DNA of 64,000 bases from Neurospora intermedia (Eukaryota > Ascomycota > Sordariomycetes > Sordariales > Sordariaceae): assembly GCA_037102815.1 (NCBI GenBank), contig BTPP01000004.1, forward strand, positions 4,464,001-4,528,000. Direction: 5' to 3'. Position 1 is the first letter of the stretch. Every line of letters begins with the position of its first letter. The position numbers and the translations under genes were made by a program. The notes below the pieces were generated by a model. That model saw nothing but the letters and a program-made list of their open reading frames with translations, was not told the DNA's origin and searched no databases. This document shows, in pieces, positions 43,201 through 55,207 of the stretch.

Positions 43201-44270
43201 TCCCCAACATCCCCACTTTGGACTGGGAGCGCATTCAATCCATTGCCGCCCAGCGCCTTGAGCAAGGCCGCTCATGGGCTGAGGACCAATACGAAAGCGC
43301 CAAGATTGCCGCCGGTCTCGCCACTCCAACTCCTTCCACTCCCTCTGAGCATGTCCAGAAGGCTCTTGAGAACGCCAGACATAACTACTACGCTGGCCTT
43401 GGCGTCGCTCACGCTCGGTATTCCGAGTTTTTGGCTGCCGCTTCGTCGGCTTTCAGCTCCATGACCGCTACCCCTACGCCCACCGACTTTGTCGGCACTG
43501 CTTCATCAGTCGCTTCCGTCGCCACCGAGTCCGCTGCCTCTGCGGCTTCTGTTGTTACTGACAACGCTGCCTACGCGGCCTCCATCGCCTCGGAATCTGC
43601 GGCCTCTGCTGCCTCCGCTGCTGCCGCCTCGGCCGCATCAGTCGCTTCCGCTGTTAGCGAAGGCGCTGCCTCTGCTGCTTCGATCGCTGGGGAGAACGCC
43701 TCCTCCCTCGTTTACGCCGCCGGTGACAAGGCCTCTTCTGCCGCTTCCGTCGTGTCCGAAAACGTTGCCGACGCCGCCTCGGCCGTGTCCGAATCCTGGG
43801 ATTCTGTTCTAGCTCGTATCTCCATCGAAGTCTACGGCGCCCCCACCCCCACTCCCTGGTACCAGACTGTCATCTCCGTCGCTAGCGCCGCCAGTGCCTC
43901 TGCGGCCAGTGCTGCCAACCAATACGGCGGTGCGGCGAGCGATGCCGCGGCTGATAATGCTGCTTCGATTACCAGCGCTGCTGGTGCTGCTGCCAGCGCA
44001 GCGGGTGAGTATGCCGCTGCAGGTTCGGATGCTGCCGCGCAGCAGTATAGCGTCGTGAGCAGCATTGTCAGTGAACTGCTGGTGGGCAGGGAGCCGACGT
44101 TCTCTGAGAGTGTCGTGAGCAGACTCAAGGGAGTCTACGCTACTTCTATCCCGGAGGTTGTGGTGGGCGCGTACGAGAGCGCAAGCAGCTTGGCTAGTGA
44201 GGCCAAGGAGACTGTGGTGAGTGTTGCTAGCCAGGCCTCGGAGGCTGTTGTGGGACATGATGAGCTCTAA
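40250..44270 (+). CDS. large signal-anchored ER repeat protein ending HDEL
   Basis: Two exons, 40250-40470 and 40538-44270. The 67-nt intron has donor GTAACT, branch CTAAC and acceptor TTCACAG. The protein has 1317 residues. Residues 1-68 are a polar Asn/Gly-rich tail ending in basic residues. A hydrophobic segment (about 69-87, ARLITWYTILTILF) looks like a signal anchor, placing the rest in the ER lumen. Residues 113-282 are nine tandem 19-residue repeats, eight with proline at position 3. Residues 400-560 are long amphipathic helices (LQDWQERYSK...). Then come Val/Ala/Glu-rich repeats, modules ending in TPTP, and an Ala/Ser-rich region (about 1070-1240). The last four residues are HDEL, the fungal ER-retrieval signal. 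As I recall, related fungal proteins carry the label transcription factor hoxa13, but I see no homeodomain. Function unknown; a lipid-surface or structural role is only a guess. Confidence 0.9.
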
Positions 44271-45520
44271 AAGACGAGTCGGTGTTGAGGATGTGGGGAA
44301 ATGAACGAGGAGAGTATGAAGAGAAAGAAGACAGAGAAGAAGGAGGACAGAGAGATGAAACGAAAACCAAAAAAATGGGGGATATTGATAGCGGGAATGA
44401 TGAGCGAAAATGTGACTGATGGATGAGACCGATGGGAAAAAAGAGAAGGGTGTTTTTTATTTTTCATTTTTGTTTGTGTTCTTGATATTGTTAGCTTATA
44501 CCCCCTCCCACTTGACCATACGGTTTCATTTTCTTATGGTTGTTTCTTTCCGTTTGGTAGTATGATGTATGAATGATCAATTTCAATTCCAGTTTCTATG
44601 AACGATAACAAGGAACCTTTGGCCCAGTCAAATCGGCGTGATGGATGTAGATGTAGTTGTAGAGATTTGGTATGTAGCGCCAATCTCATGGGATCTTGTA
44701 AGGACGTACAATGTATGTGGCCGTTAAGCATGTCCATGATAGAAATTTCACAAGTCATCGTTTGTTTCGCTATCTCAAGTCCTGTCGGTGTTTTTCTCTC
44801 TTTGTCATTCCAAATTGTCCCAAGCAAAAATAAATGGAATGCTGTTCAGCGCCTTGGTGTCCCCTGCCCTTGGAGAAGAGAAAGCAACTTTGACACGGAG
44901 TTTTAACATCCAAGGTTGTAGATGACAACGGACAAAAAAAAAAAAAACGTTACGGCACTATCGCAGTTACGGGCATGATATGGGTTAATGAGATAGTGCA
45001 CTATTATTGCATCCAGCTGATAACCCAAGATGCATCACAACTCTCACTCTTCTCGCAGATTGGGTCGATCTATGACATATTTCACTAACAAATTTAATCT
45101 CCAGCTTACTTATCATATGCTTCGTTTCCCCCAAGTCTTGCTCCTTTCTCCTTGTATCTTGCGTGTTTTATCGAGAACTAAAGGGAAGTAAGTGGTGATT
45201 GCTCAATAATGGTATGTAGTGCGTTGCAACGCAGGATGGGTAGGTAAGTACCTAGGTATGAAACGCGAATGAGATAGATCACTAACAACCCCGCCCCAAA
45301 CATTCTCAGTGTGTCGTTAGTCCAGTATCTGCGCGGCCTTCCATCCGTTCCTTAACTTCCACTTACACAACGTCCATTAGTCGACTTCAGATGCAATGCA
45401 AATAATGAACACAAAACACCCACCGGCCTTTGGTGTTAGTTGTTACTTACCTAGGTATTCGTCACTTGGAAATTGGCTGGTGACTTGGATGGTTAGATTG
45501 GGTAGAGGTACCTAGGTAAG

Positions 45521-45540
45521 AAAAAAAAAAAAAAAAAAAA
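45521..45540. repeat. poly-A tract (20 nt)
   Basis: Run of 20 A directly after TACCTAGGTAAG in intergenic DNA. Confidence 0.85.
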
Positions 45541-46867
45541 GATTTGATAGCTCATGACTGTAGCATCCACACTCCTGAATTTCTTCTACTGTTGATTGTT
45601 ACACGTCCTTAGCCCCTGGATAGGTAGGTAGTCTCGATCACACACACCTCGCTATATGTACCAGGTGATCACGCACGTACCACTTGAATGCTTTCCTTCC
45701 ATTGCTTCTGCTAGCTGCAATGTTGTCGAGCTGGAGGATGGAAGGTATGGAGCGATATGGAGGGGAGTGTTGGTTGCAGTGGCTGCTGACTACCTCTAGG
45801 TTGACGCCAATAAAGCATGTCATCGATGGTGTGGTGTAGATAAAGGTAGGTAGTTAATGTAGGTATCATCGGGCTGTGTGTGGACCTGGGACTGCTGGGA
45901 GGAAGCAGAGTGTGACCTACGTGCATGTTACTATCGTTTCCCTTGTTTCTTATTTTGTGTTCTGTTGTTTATTGATTGTTTGCCTGGACCACTTCTGCCT
46001 ATTCACGGTATTGTTGATTCATGCTATTTGAACTTGTGTTCCTTGTCATGTTGTATTGTCTTTGCCTGGTATGAGTTCCTTGATGATCTCCGTAGACTGT
46101 CTGAGAAGGATCGAAGGATTGACGAGCCTTACCAAGATTAAATGAGCAGATGGGATCAAAAGCCTCCTGCCCGAGTCTTAAGCCACGCTCATGTAAGATT
46201 CATGGGATGAGAACCACCTTAGCGGCTACGTAGAGGTACTGTAGGCACCCATGTGTAAACATGGGATGGACAGCCTTCCTGCCTACCTACCTACCGATGA
46301 GACCCAAAGATTACTCCCCGTCGTAAGTCCGGAATGGGATCAAGTCCGGCTACCCAGGCACATGTAAAACCCGTACAGCTTCGGCGCTTGGGAATCCGGT
46401 CCCGTAAATAGATCGCCAGGCTGTTACAGCTTGGATCAGATGCATGTAAGTTATTCAGCGTACTGCATGTCAAGCGACGCCAACGATGTTTGTGTGTCAC
46501 TTTATCTAGGTACTTTGGCTGGGCGGCAATAGTCCCAAGGTCAGGACACTTCGGCCAAGTTCTTGAAGGCAAGCGGGGGACGTCCTAATCCGAGTGGTGA
46601 GCGCGGGGGTGTAGACAGCTAGGTCGGCGTCGAGATAAAAAGACAAGTGCGGGAAGACGAGAAGGTCGATTTGTCGGTTGGTAGTGGGATACGGGCGACT
46701 TCTACCGGATGGGTTCCTTGAGGGTCTGGGGTTTGGTTTGCCCAACAGCACGCTTCAAGCTCGTGGACTGGGATGCGATAGGGTGCTAAACTCAACATGT
46801 CAGGCAACGAGAAGGAACTAGCTTTCGCTTTCTTAACTCGGACTCGAGGCGGTCGGTGGCTGATGGC

Positions 46868-46885
46868 TTTTTTTTTTTTTTTTTT
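46868..46885. repeat. poly-T tract (18 nt)
   Basis: Run of 18 T in intergenic DNA, followed by CGATTC. Confidence 0.85.
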
Positions 46886-49163
46886 CGATTCACTTAGAGG
46901 TACCCAAGACTCTCACAAAATGGAGCGACGTCGGTTGTCAGCCTGCGCCTATCTTGCGTGGTAAGACCGAGTGAAACGCACCTCGCCCACTCCAGTTGAG
47001 ATAGTTCCGGCGCTCGCTGCCTCAGCGGTATCGGTCGATCGCTGACCATATTCGTAGCCTGAAGACGGGGCGCTCATTCTGGGTAATTTTTAGCGATGAC
47101 CGGGCACTAATGGTAATAATAGCTTTTCCAGAACTGCCGGGGACCAACAAGTTTGGACAAGACTCCCATCTGCGGACACTTCTGGAATACATCGCTCATC
47201 GATTTCTGGATGATTTGGGTGATGTGATTTGTGAACAGTTGACCCGGTGTGTCTGACCCGGCCATACCCCCTTGGGCTCTGTTGCTAGAGACGGGGCTAT
47301 CGCTATTCATCCGCTGCAAACCAGATTTCATGGCCACCAAGTTCAAGATTCAATATTACGCCAACGATTGAGCGATAAAGTCATGTTTCATCTCGTTATG
47401 TCTTGCTGGGGAAATTTTATGCAGCCGCGATGTGTGATAAGTCATGTTGGTGGTGTAGCGGACGTTGAAAAAAGCCGGCCATGCGGTTGAGGCGAGCGGC
47501 CAGGCAGCAGAATTAACTGGCCTCTGAGTCGCTGGAGACGGTTGATGGGTCTGAGTTGTGGGTGACAGATGCATCCGCTACTGCATCCGACCGTGCTGTA
47601 TATTGGACCTCGACGTGGCTCAAGCTGCTGGCGTCGTTCAGCTATGTGACCTAGATCGCGCTGTGAAAAGGGGGGTGGTGTCTAGTTGATAGACCACTGA
47701 TATGGAACACATCGAGGACCAAGTGATGGTTGTATGCGAGGGGGTTTCCCCGTAGCCGAGCAAATGATCCTCCGAAGACTAGAGGTACACTATCGAGATT
47801 CCAGAAACCCAAACGTTCCACGGAATGACATGTTCCAGGCAGTCCATCTTGTCATTGAGAATAATTCCAAGGGGTCCTTGCAAAGAGGCGAGTGTGAATC
47901 CGGCGGCCTGGAAGAAGCGAAGACGGTTGAAATGTCCGAGGATGGAGCCTGAACAGTCTGACGCTAGAACTGAGAAATCCGTGATCCATCATCCTCCAGA
48001 TTACTAGAGGCTAAACAGGGCCATTGAGGCTTAAATCCGAGCTGATCAGGTACTTCGAAGGCGGCCTAGAAGCTAGAACAGATGGATGAGTTCTTCCACA
48101 GGGGCCATCGTGGTGAAGAGTCCAGGGAGACCAGGGCATGCCGGGTTCAAGCGCAGTGGCGAGAAGGGAGAAACAGCACGCAATATGGAACATGTAAACA
48201 GCGACTAGCGGGATTAGAGTTGATCGGGGACTTGGTGTCGAGGTAATCTCCGGTTGGCTGAAGCCTACACTGGGGAGAGTGGTGAACATAAGGAAAGTTG
48301 ACGTGAGAGTCGAGACAAGAGGTCTTTGGCAGTTGGCAGTTACTATCTTGGCAACTGAAAAGGACTGTCAGGGTGTGAAACTGCAGATCAAGACCGCCTC
48401 TGACCAATGACAGACGGTGGTCGGACCCCCGCTGTAATTCACATCTCGACAGCAGGCAGCAGGATTCGGGAACCCCACCGCGGGCCAATGGCCAGACACG
48501 CGGTTCGGAAGCCACGAACCCCATGGCACCGACACTCTTTCCTTCAAAGAAATGGAGTCGCCGTCTAGACAAAACACTATTTCCCAGGTAGGAAAGAAGA
48601 AATGAGCCAGGCACCGACATTCTTGAGAAGGTGCTGATGACTGCAGAGGGTTCTTTCTGCTCTCATAGACGGGAGGTAGTCAGAGAGGAACGGGCGAAGT
48701 CTGCGGATCTGCTCACGAATCCAAAAAGTTCCCTTGCGGCTCTTTTCTCACCCACCCATCATCCCCCCAGCCACAAATCATGACTTGACCCTTCCCGTCT
48801 TCTGTTGTTTATTTCCATATATCGAGTGCTACACTCCCTTCCACATTGACTACCACCTTTTGCATATCATTCAGCTGAGTGCCCGGTCTCGGGTTACAAC
48901 TAATCGAGCCGCGTTGTCTTGGCCTCCACTTGTCGCCTCTTGTGTTACGTTACTTCAATTCGGTTTGATACCTTTTGGATATCTCTTCACTTTTCGATCA
49001 TCGGCTTCTTCATTCCTCGACTGGACTATCAGAGACCTCATCGCCATGTATTAAGCCGCGATTCAATTCGAACATAATCTCAGCCATTCAGCTGCTCGTC
49101 GACGCAGCATCTATCACAGTACTGTCCAGTTCTCACAATACAGACCCGATTTAAACCGTAATC

Positions 49164-52100
49164 ATGGCATCCGGTATCCCCATGGGCGGCTTCCAGCTGG
49201 GGCCGTCCCTCAACAGGAGACTCAGCAGGCTCTACAACGACACTAAGAAATCCTCAGACTTCGTCAAGGAGCCCGTCCAACATGCCGAGGCCGACCCCGA
49301 GATCAAGTCTCTCCACCGCAAGCTCAAGATCCAAAAGGACCGTCTTGTCAGCTGGGGCCTGGAATGGTCCGACCCTACTCACTCTGCCGAAGTCTACATC
49401 GACTCGTCCCTATCCAAGGCCGGCCTCAGCGAAGTCGTTGGGAGTATCATGTCCACCATCAAGGACATCCTAGCTGAGGCCGAGCCACTATGGAACAGTT
49501 CCAAGCAGTTGACCGGCGAGAGCAACGAGCCATATCAACCACCCAAGCGAGGCGAAAAGATCAGGATGGTGGTGTGGGACAAGAACCGCTTCGAGGACCT
49601 TATCCGCGATTTGACAACGTCCATCGATACCCTCTACGACCTGTCCAGGACTAGATCTTCCTATGCCCAGCACTCATCTGCCGCCCGCGAGAGACTTCAG
49701 AGGGCTGTTTCCTCCCCTACCGAAGACTATCGCCCATTCGAGTCTACCAGGATCCAAACACCACAACAGATCGACCCTAGCACTCTCATGAACCTACGCG
49801 ACATGCAGGCCGTGCCTATGACCGAGGCTGGAAGCCAGGAGCCGGGGACAAGGGAGATTGTCTTTATGGGCAAGCAGGCCTATGCCGAGTTGATGCAACG
49901 GATGGGCGCTCAAATACCCTACGGACCTCTTCTTTTGGAGTATGCGCCCTTTGATAGCCTCTACTCCATCACGGGGATAACACCACCGATGGCCAAGTTT
50001 GAACGTTTGTCGTCCGGTCTTCAAGCCGATCCCCAGCGTTCATCCAGTTCTTGGACTGGTCTTCCTCGCCTATTGGCCTATTTTGAGGATATGGAGAACT
50101 CAAGGTTCGGTCTCGTTTACAGATTTCCGCGGACCTTCAATCCTGTGACCTACGAGAACCTTACCCAGAATCCATTATACTCCATGTGCTCGTTGGGAGA
50201 TCTGCTTGCTCGTCCCGACTTTGAACCGAAGCTCGAGGCAAAGTTCCGTCTGGCTGCCAACCTGGCCAACACCGTCTTTGACATGCACGCCAGGGGTATC
50301 ACTCATGGCAACCTGCTTATTGACAATATCTCCTTCTGCAATGCAGTCAGCACCGACCCAGAGATCAGCGGAATGAGTCGAGGCGAGGTCGACATCAGAC
50401 GACCTTTGGTCTCGTCATTTGACTTATTCTCAGATCCACAATCGCAAGACGAACCTGAACCCTTCACGCCTTATAGACATCCGTTGGACCCAAAAAACAG
50501 CATCCAAAGTCCTCTCTCCAACAATGCGGATTCCAAGACACTAGATCTTTACACTTTGGCCATGATCCTCATTTCGGTCGGTCTATGGAATAAGCTGGAA
50601 AATATTCTTCCGGACGTCCAAAATCCGGTGGTTTCGGATGCTATTCTTGACCAACTCGCTGTTCGATGCGGCACCCTCTACATGAAGGCAGTTCAGACCT
50701 GCTTGAGGGCGGTTGATCAGGAGATCGGTGGTCAACACACCGTAGATGAGATTGCTCGTCATGTTGAATTCAAGGCTAGTCGGTATCTGGAGGCATGCTG
50801 CATCCTGGATGGTGTGAGCAACCTAGAGGAAAGGTTGGGAGATGACCTTTCTCCTGCACAACCAGCTATGCAGATATCTTCAGCGCCAGTTGCTTCTGGT
50901 TCTGGAACTTCCAAGGATACAAAATCTGAAAAGACTTCTATCGAAGCGCCAACTCCCAAAGCCCGCAAGAGTGAGGAATCAGATCCTCCGGTTATTGTGG
51001 TACCCGTGGACCCCGAGCTGGAGGTGCGGGCCAAGCTTCAAGGTAAGAAGCCACGTTTCGTCCGGTGTCTAACGATAAGATCTAACCTCTTGTGAGTACA
51101 GCCCGGCAAGCACAAGACTCTTCGACCAAGGAAAAGGCACGCCTCTATCCGCATGTACCCCTACCACCTGATGTTGTCGAACAGTGGAACTCCGTTCTTA
51201 TGCCTGAGATCAACTCAGCTCTCAAAACCTTCTACCGAAAGAACCCCGAGTCCGTTGAAATCTCCCTCGAATCGATCGGCGAGTCACCACAACGTACTAA
51301 GCCTACCATTCTGGTCGTCTGCACTTCGGTAAACAAGGTCAGGGCCATTCTGAAGAAGAAGCTGGGTGTTCTGTTCGATGGAACGAGGTCGAATCTCGGA
51401 CTCAAGGTGTGCAAAGGTCAAGTTCTCCGGTCACGGAAGCAGGTTATCAACCGCAGCATGGCCAACTCGGACGATACTGGAGATGTCATAGCCGCCAACC
51501 CGTCATACCAGCCAACTCCGCAGAATGGGGCGAGTATTGGGGCATGGATTGGTGATCGACACTTGCCGCCTGTGAGTTTGGGAGGACTCATCGTGGTGGA
51601 CGACAAACCCTACGGGATGACGGTCCATCACATGTTAGATGACCCAGATTCCGACCAAGCTGCCGATGATAATACGAGGAGTATGGCAGGAGGGGGTCTG
51701 AACGATTTGGCCGCATGGTATGCTCAACAGTACTCAAACACCGACGAATCCTCCCCCGAAAGCAGCGAAAACGATGACTATGCTTGTGAATTTTCTGACA
51801 CCGATTCCGAAGCCTACTCCGAATCCGCCATAACCAGCGAAGCTTCTGATGATGGTGACTACTATGAAGAAGAGGAGCAGTTCACCGAGCCAGGTGACAT
51901 CCCCGGCATTGAGCCCGGCTGCGGCGAAGGCTTCATTATCACGCAGCCGGCTCTAGATGACGTTGCCTCTGACTTCTATCCCTCCGCCGAGGACAAAGAT
52001 CAAGACCACCTCGACACCTTCCGGGTCGGGGAGATGTACGCCTCCAGTGGTATTCGGCGGCGGAAAGACAACGGGCTCGTGCACGAAATCGACTGGGCCC

Positions 52101-53194
52101 TCTTTGAATTCGAAGACGATCGCCAACCATCCGATAACTTTATTCCCAAAGCATCCAACAAACACAAACGTTTCTCCAGCATTCCCCCCGACCAAATTCC
52201 CACAATCCTCCCAACCTCCATCGCCCCCTCTCATACCCTTCCCGGTCTCCAAGTGCAATGCATGGCCCGCACCTCCGGCCTGCAAACAGGCACCATCCTC
52301 CCCACCCTCACCTCGGTGAAAATTCTCGGCCGAACATCTCCCAGTCACACTTACCAAATTTCGGGTACTCCTTCTCTCGGTCTCGTGCCTAACCGTCCCA
52401 ACCGTCCCTCCGGATCTGGTGACCAAACAATCAACTCCCGTCGCCAGCCCCTGCCCATGGGTATCCCCGGCGACTCTGGAGCCTGGGTGGTAGAAAGAGA
52501 CGGGGGCAGCGTCTGCGGTCACATCCTGGCATGGAGTAGCAGGAAGAGGGTTGCCTATATTTGTCCTATGGAGGTTTTGGTCAGAGATATTGCTGAGGTT
52601 CTGGAAGCGGAGGAGATCAGGTTGCCAGGTCCCACAGGCGCAATCATTTATCAGTCTTATGAAGACAGGACCCCGGGAGTGAGCAGACAGGCGAGCAAGT
52701 CCAGTACGCGGACAGTTGGTGGAGGGTATGGAGGTGGAGGTGGGCAGAGCATAAGCAGACAAACGAGCGCGGCAAGCGCACGCACATATATCGGGCAGCA
52801 GGATTTCGGGTCGGCGGGCCTGGGTAGGACTTATTCGAGAGGGAGTGCCTTTGCTGGTATTGGGCCGCCAGGGTATGATGATTACCCTGTGGGTGACAAT
52901 GAACCCGGACGACAGTCAAGTGTTCGACGGTCACAAAAGCAAGTGGAAGAAGAGTATTTGCCTGCTTATAGCGAGCTGAAACAGGCTCAAGCGGTGGCTG
53001 CTGCTGGCCTTTACAGACAGGGAGAGAGGCCAGGAACCAACAACGACGACAACAATAACAACAACAGAAATGATGATGATAACGATGGATATGACGAGGG
53101 GGTAGAGGATTTGGAGCACGATTTCAAGGATCTTGCGGCACTAGAGGGCGCGATGCCATTTGGAGTGGAGAGGTGGGGGACTGGTTTTGCTTGA
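49164..53194 (+). CDS. HeLo-like / pseudokinase / trypsin-like protease fusion
   Basis: Two exons, 49164-51042 and 51102-53194. The 59-nt intron has donor GTAAGA, branch CTAAC and acceptor TACAG. The protein has 1323 residues. Residues 15-180 resemble the helical HeLo fold of HET-s/LopB proteins ([21 protein letters not shown] at 50-70) but lack the usual hydrophobic first helix. Residues 230-570 have a kinase fold without catalytic residues: HGNLL at 381-385 replaces HRDLK and SFDLF replaces DFG, while [16 protein letters not shown] matches subdomain IX. A linker leads to a trypsin-like protease with a plausible triad: His802 or His803 in GMTVHHML, Asp957 in EIDWALFE and Ser1085 in GIPGDSGAW. 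An acidic insert (about 838-895) splits the protease. The C-terminus is Gly/Ser/Asn-rich. HeLo proteins are linked to allorecognition and cell death; the protease substrate is unknown. Confidence 0.85.
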
Positions 53195-53968
53195 TGTGGG
53201 AAGTTGTGGAACTGGATGTACTACCTTTTAGGAACTTTTTTCTTGTTTGATACCCTGAACGTTTTTGGTGTAGTAAAGTGCGAAAGTTGGACAAAAGGAG
53301 ATTATTTTTGAGTATAATGGCCAAATTCTTCTTTGCAAACGCTTCGCGAGTGAACAATGCGCGTACGTATCTCCGGTTGCTCGTGTGAAAATGAACTTTG
53401 TTGATGAGAGATCCGAATACTTGAAGCGGATTTCACCCAGGCGACCAGGCACTGACCAGGTGCACTGAGATCATGCACTATGTACTTTCCGTGCACGTTG
53501 CGTGGAGAACTGTTAAGGTCCTAGCTTTTCTTCTCCAGGCATTTTTGGCTGTTAGACCACCATAACTCGCGAACACACCGGTCACGCTTCAATCCGCACT
53601 TTCCTTTGCCTTGCAAATCACCCTCAGAGATCTTGAACCCCCCTGCGAAGTATATAGACCGGTAGTGAATTAGAAGGACATCTGAAGGTGAAGATGGAAT
53701 AAAGAAGGGCGTTGGTGAAGTCCAGGGGTAAACTTAGGTACCTCTGCCTGGGGGCCCACTCTATGGACCTTGCTGGCACGAGGTGGAGAGGGGACCCGCC
53801 TGGACCCCACCATACTGTAGCTACGGGGAGCCCCGTCGCCGGTTCTTGGTTGACCGCATGTCATCGCAGTCAGCCCAACTTGTACCAAACATCAACATCT
53901 TCTAACCTAAGACACCTGTTACCCATATCTCGACTGCAGTATAGGGACAAGGAGAACCACAAGACAAG
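53195..53968. other. spacer before twinfilin
   Basis: 3' flank of the protease fusion gene and upstream region of twinfilin, both on the plus strand. No other feature is seen. Confidence 0.5.
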
Positions 53969-55207
53969 ATGCAGTCAGGAATTTCCGGTAAGTTCTTGCC
54001 GCCCACATTCCCCATCCTCGCGAACCTCCAACATCCCCCTCCTTTTTGACAGTTGCGAGAGACGAGAAAGCTACACCACAGCCCAACTCCCAGCAGATTG
54101 GAAGACAGACCACAATCACTAACCTGCTTTCCGTTTTACTCACAGCCTCCAAGGAGCTGGTCTCCCAATTCAACGACCTCCTCGGCTCCCCATCGACTTT
54201 CGGCCTCCTCATCAACATCGCCAACGAACAGCTCCAGCCCATCCAAACCCTCACCTCCTCCCCGGGCTCCTCCTTCGCCTCCAACGTCGACACCCTCCTG
54301 ACGCCCCACATCAAAGAAAAAGAAGCTCTCTACATCATCCTGCGCCGCTATGACTCGTCGCCCGCGCTGGTGGCCGTCACCTACGTGCCCGACACGGCTC
54401 CCGTGCGGCAAAAGATGCTGTTCGCGTCGACGCGGCTGACGCTCGTGCGCGAGCTCGGGTCGGAACATTTCCGGGAGACCATCTTCGCGACCAACGCCAA
54501 GGAGTTGACCAGCCAGGGCTTTGAGAAGCACGATGCGCATACGGCGCTGGACGCGCCGCTGACGGAGGAGGAGAAGAGTCTGGGGGAGGTGAAGCGGGCG
54601 GAGCAGGAGGCGGGCGCGGGGACGAGTAAGCGGGAGATTCACCTGGGGACGCACATGGCGATGCCGATGGGGGAGGATGCGTTGGCTGCCCTTAAGGGAC
54701 TAGCTGAAGAGGGTGGTGAGGGGTTGGTCATGCTTGTAAGTTCTCTTTTCCCCCCTTCATTCTTCGTTTTTCTTCCCGGATAGGAACTAATATTTCGAAC
54801 AGAAAGTCAACCCCACAACCGAAACCATCGAGCTCGTCCCTTCTTCTTCTTCTTCCAACCCATCGTCCATCGCCGACCTCGTCCAAGCCATCTCCCCCTC
54901 CGAGCCGCGCTTTACGTTCTTCCGGTACACGCACACGCACAACGGCTCCGAGGAGTCGCCCATTCTCTTCTTCTACACCAACCCTAGCTCTAACGGCGGG
55001 CGTGTGGCTATCAAGCAGCGCATGCTGTACCCGCTGATGAAGCGGGCCGTGCTCGAGGTGGCGAGCAGGGAGGGACTTAATGTGGACAAGAAGTTTGAGG
55101 TGGAGGAGCCGAGCGAGATCACGGAGGATGGGGTGCTGGGGGAGTTGCATCCCAAGGCGGTGCAGAGTAGGGGGTTCGCTAGGCCGAAGAGGCCCGGTGG
55201 TAGGTAA
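53969..55207 (+). CDS. twf1: twinfilin (actin monomer-binding protein)
   Basis: Three exons: 53969-53987, 54053-54735 and 54803-55207. The introns are 65 and 67 nt with GTAAGT donors and CAG acceptors. They encode 368 residues starting MQSGISVARDEK. Two ADF/cofilin-homology domains lie at about residues 5-160 and 190-345. The second contains FTFFRYTHTH and RMLYPLMKRAVLEVA. The basic tail (GFARPKRPGGR) is typical of twinfilins, where it binds phosphoinositides and capping protein. Twinfilin sequesters ADP-actin and helps depolymerise filament ends at sites of rapid actin turnover such as hyphal tips and endocytic patches. The tiny first exon of 19 nt is easily missed; it supplies the start codon and keeps frame. 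The assignment rests on domain order, length and tail. Confidence 0.88.

Larger units (their letters stand above)
44271..49163. other. 4.9-kb spacer
   Basis: No gene supported in either strand; frames are short and without motifs. It contains A20 at 45521-45540, T18 at 46868-46885 and several copies of the palindrome CCTAGGTA or TAGGTAGG. The last 400 bp or so (48740-49163), pyrimidine-rich, is the likely 5' leader of the next gene. Confidence 0.5.

Noticed and set aside
40250-44270. Homeobox transcription factor (hoxa13) identity for the repeat protein
   Set aside because: No homeodomain motif is visible; a signal-anchor and terminal HDEL point to the ER.
49164-51095. Protease fusion read as two genes (643 and 700 codons)
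   Set aside because: The first frame's end and the second frame's start overlap a 59-nt intron with good donor, branch and acceptor that joins them in phase.
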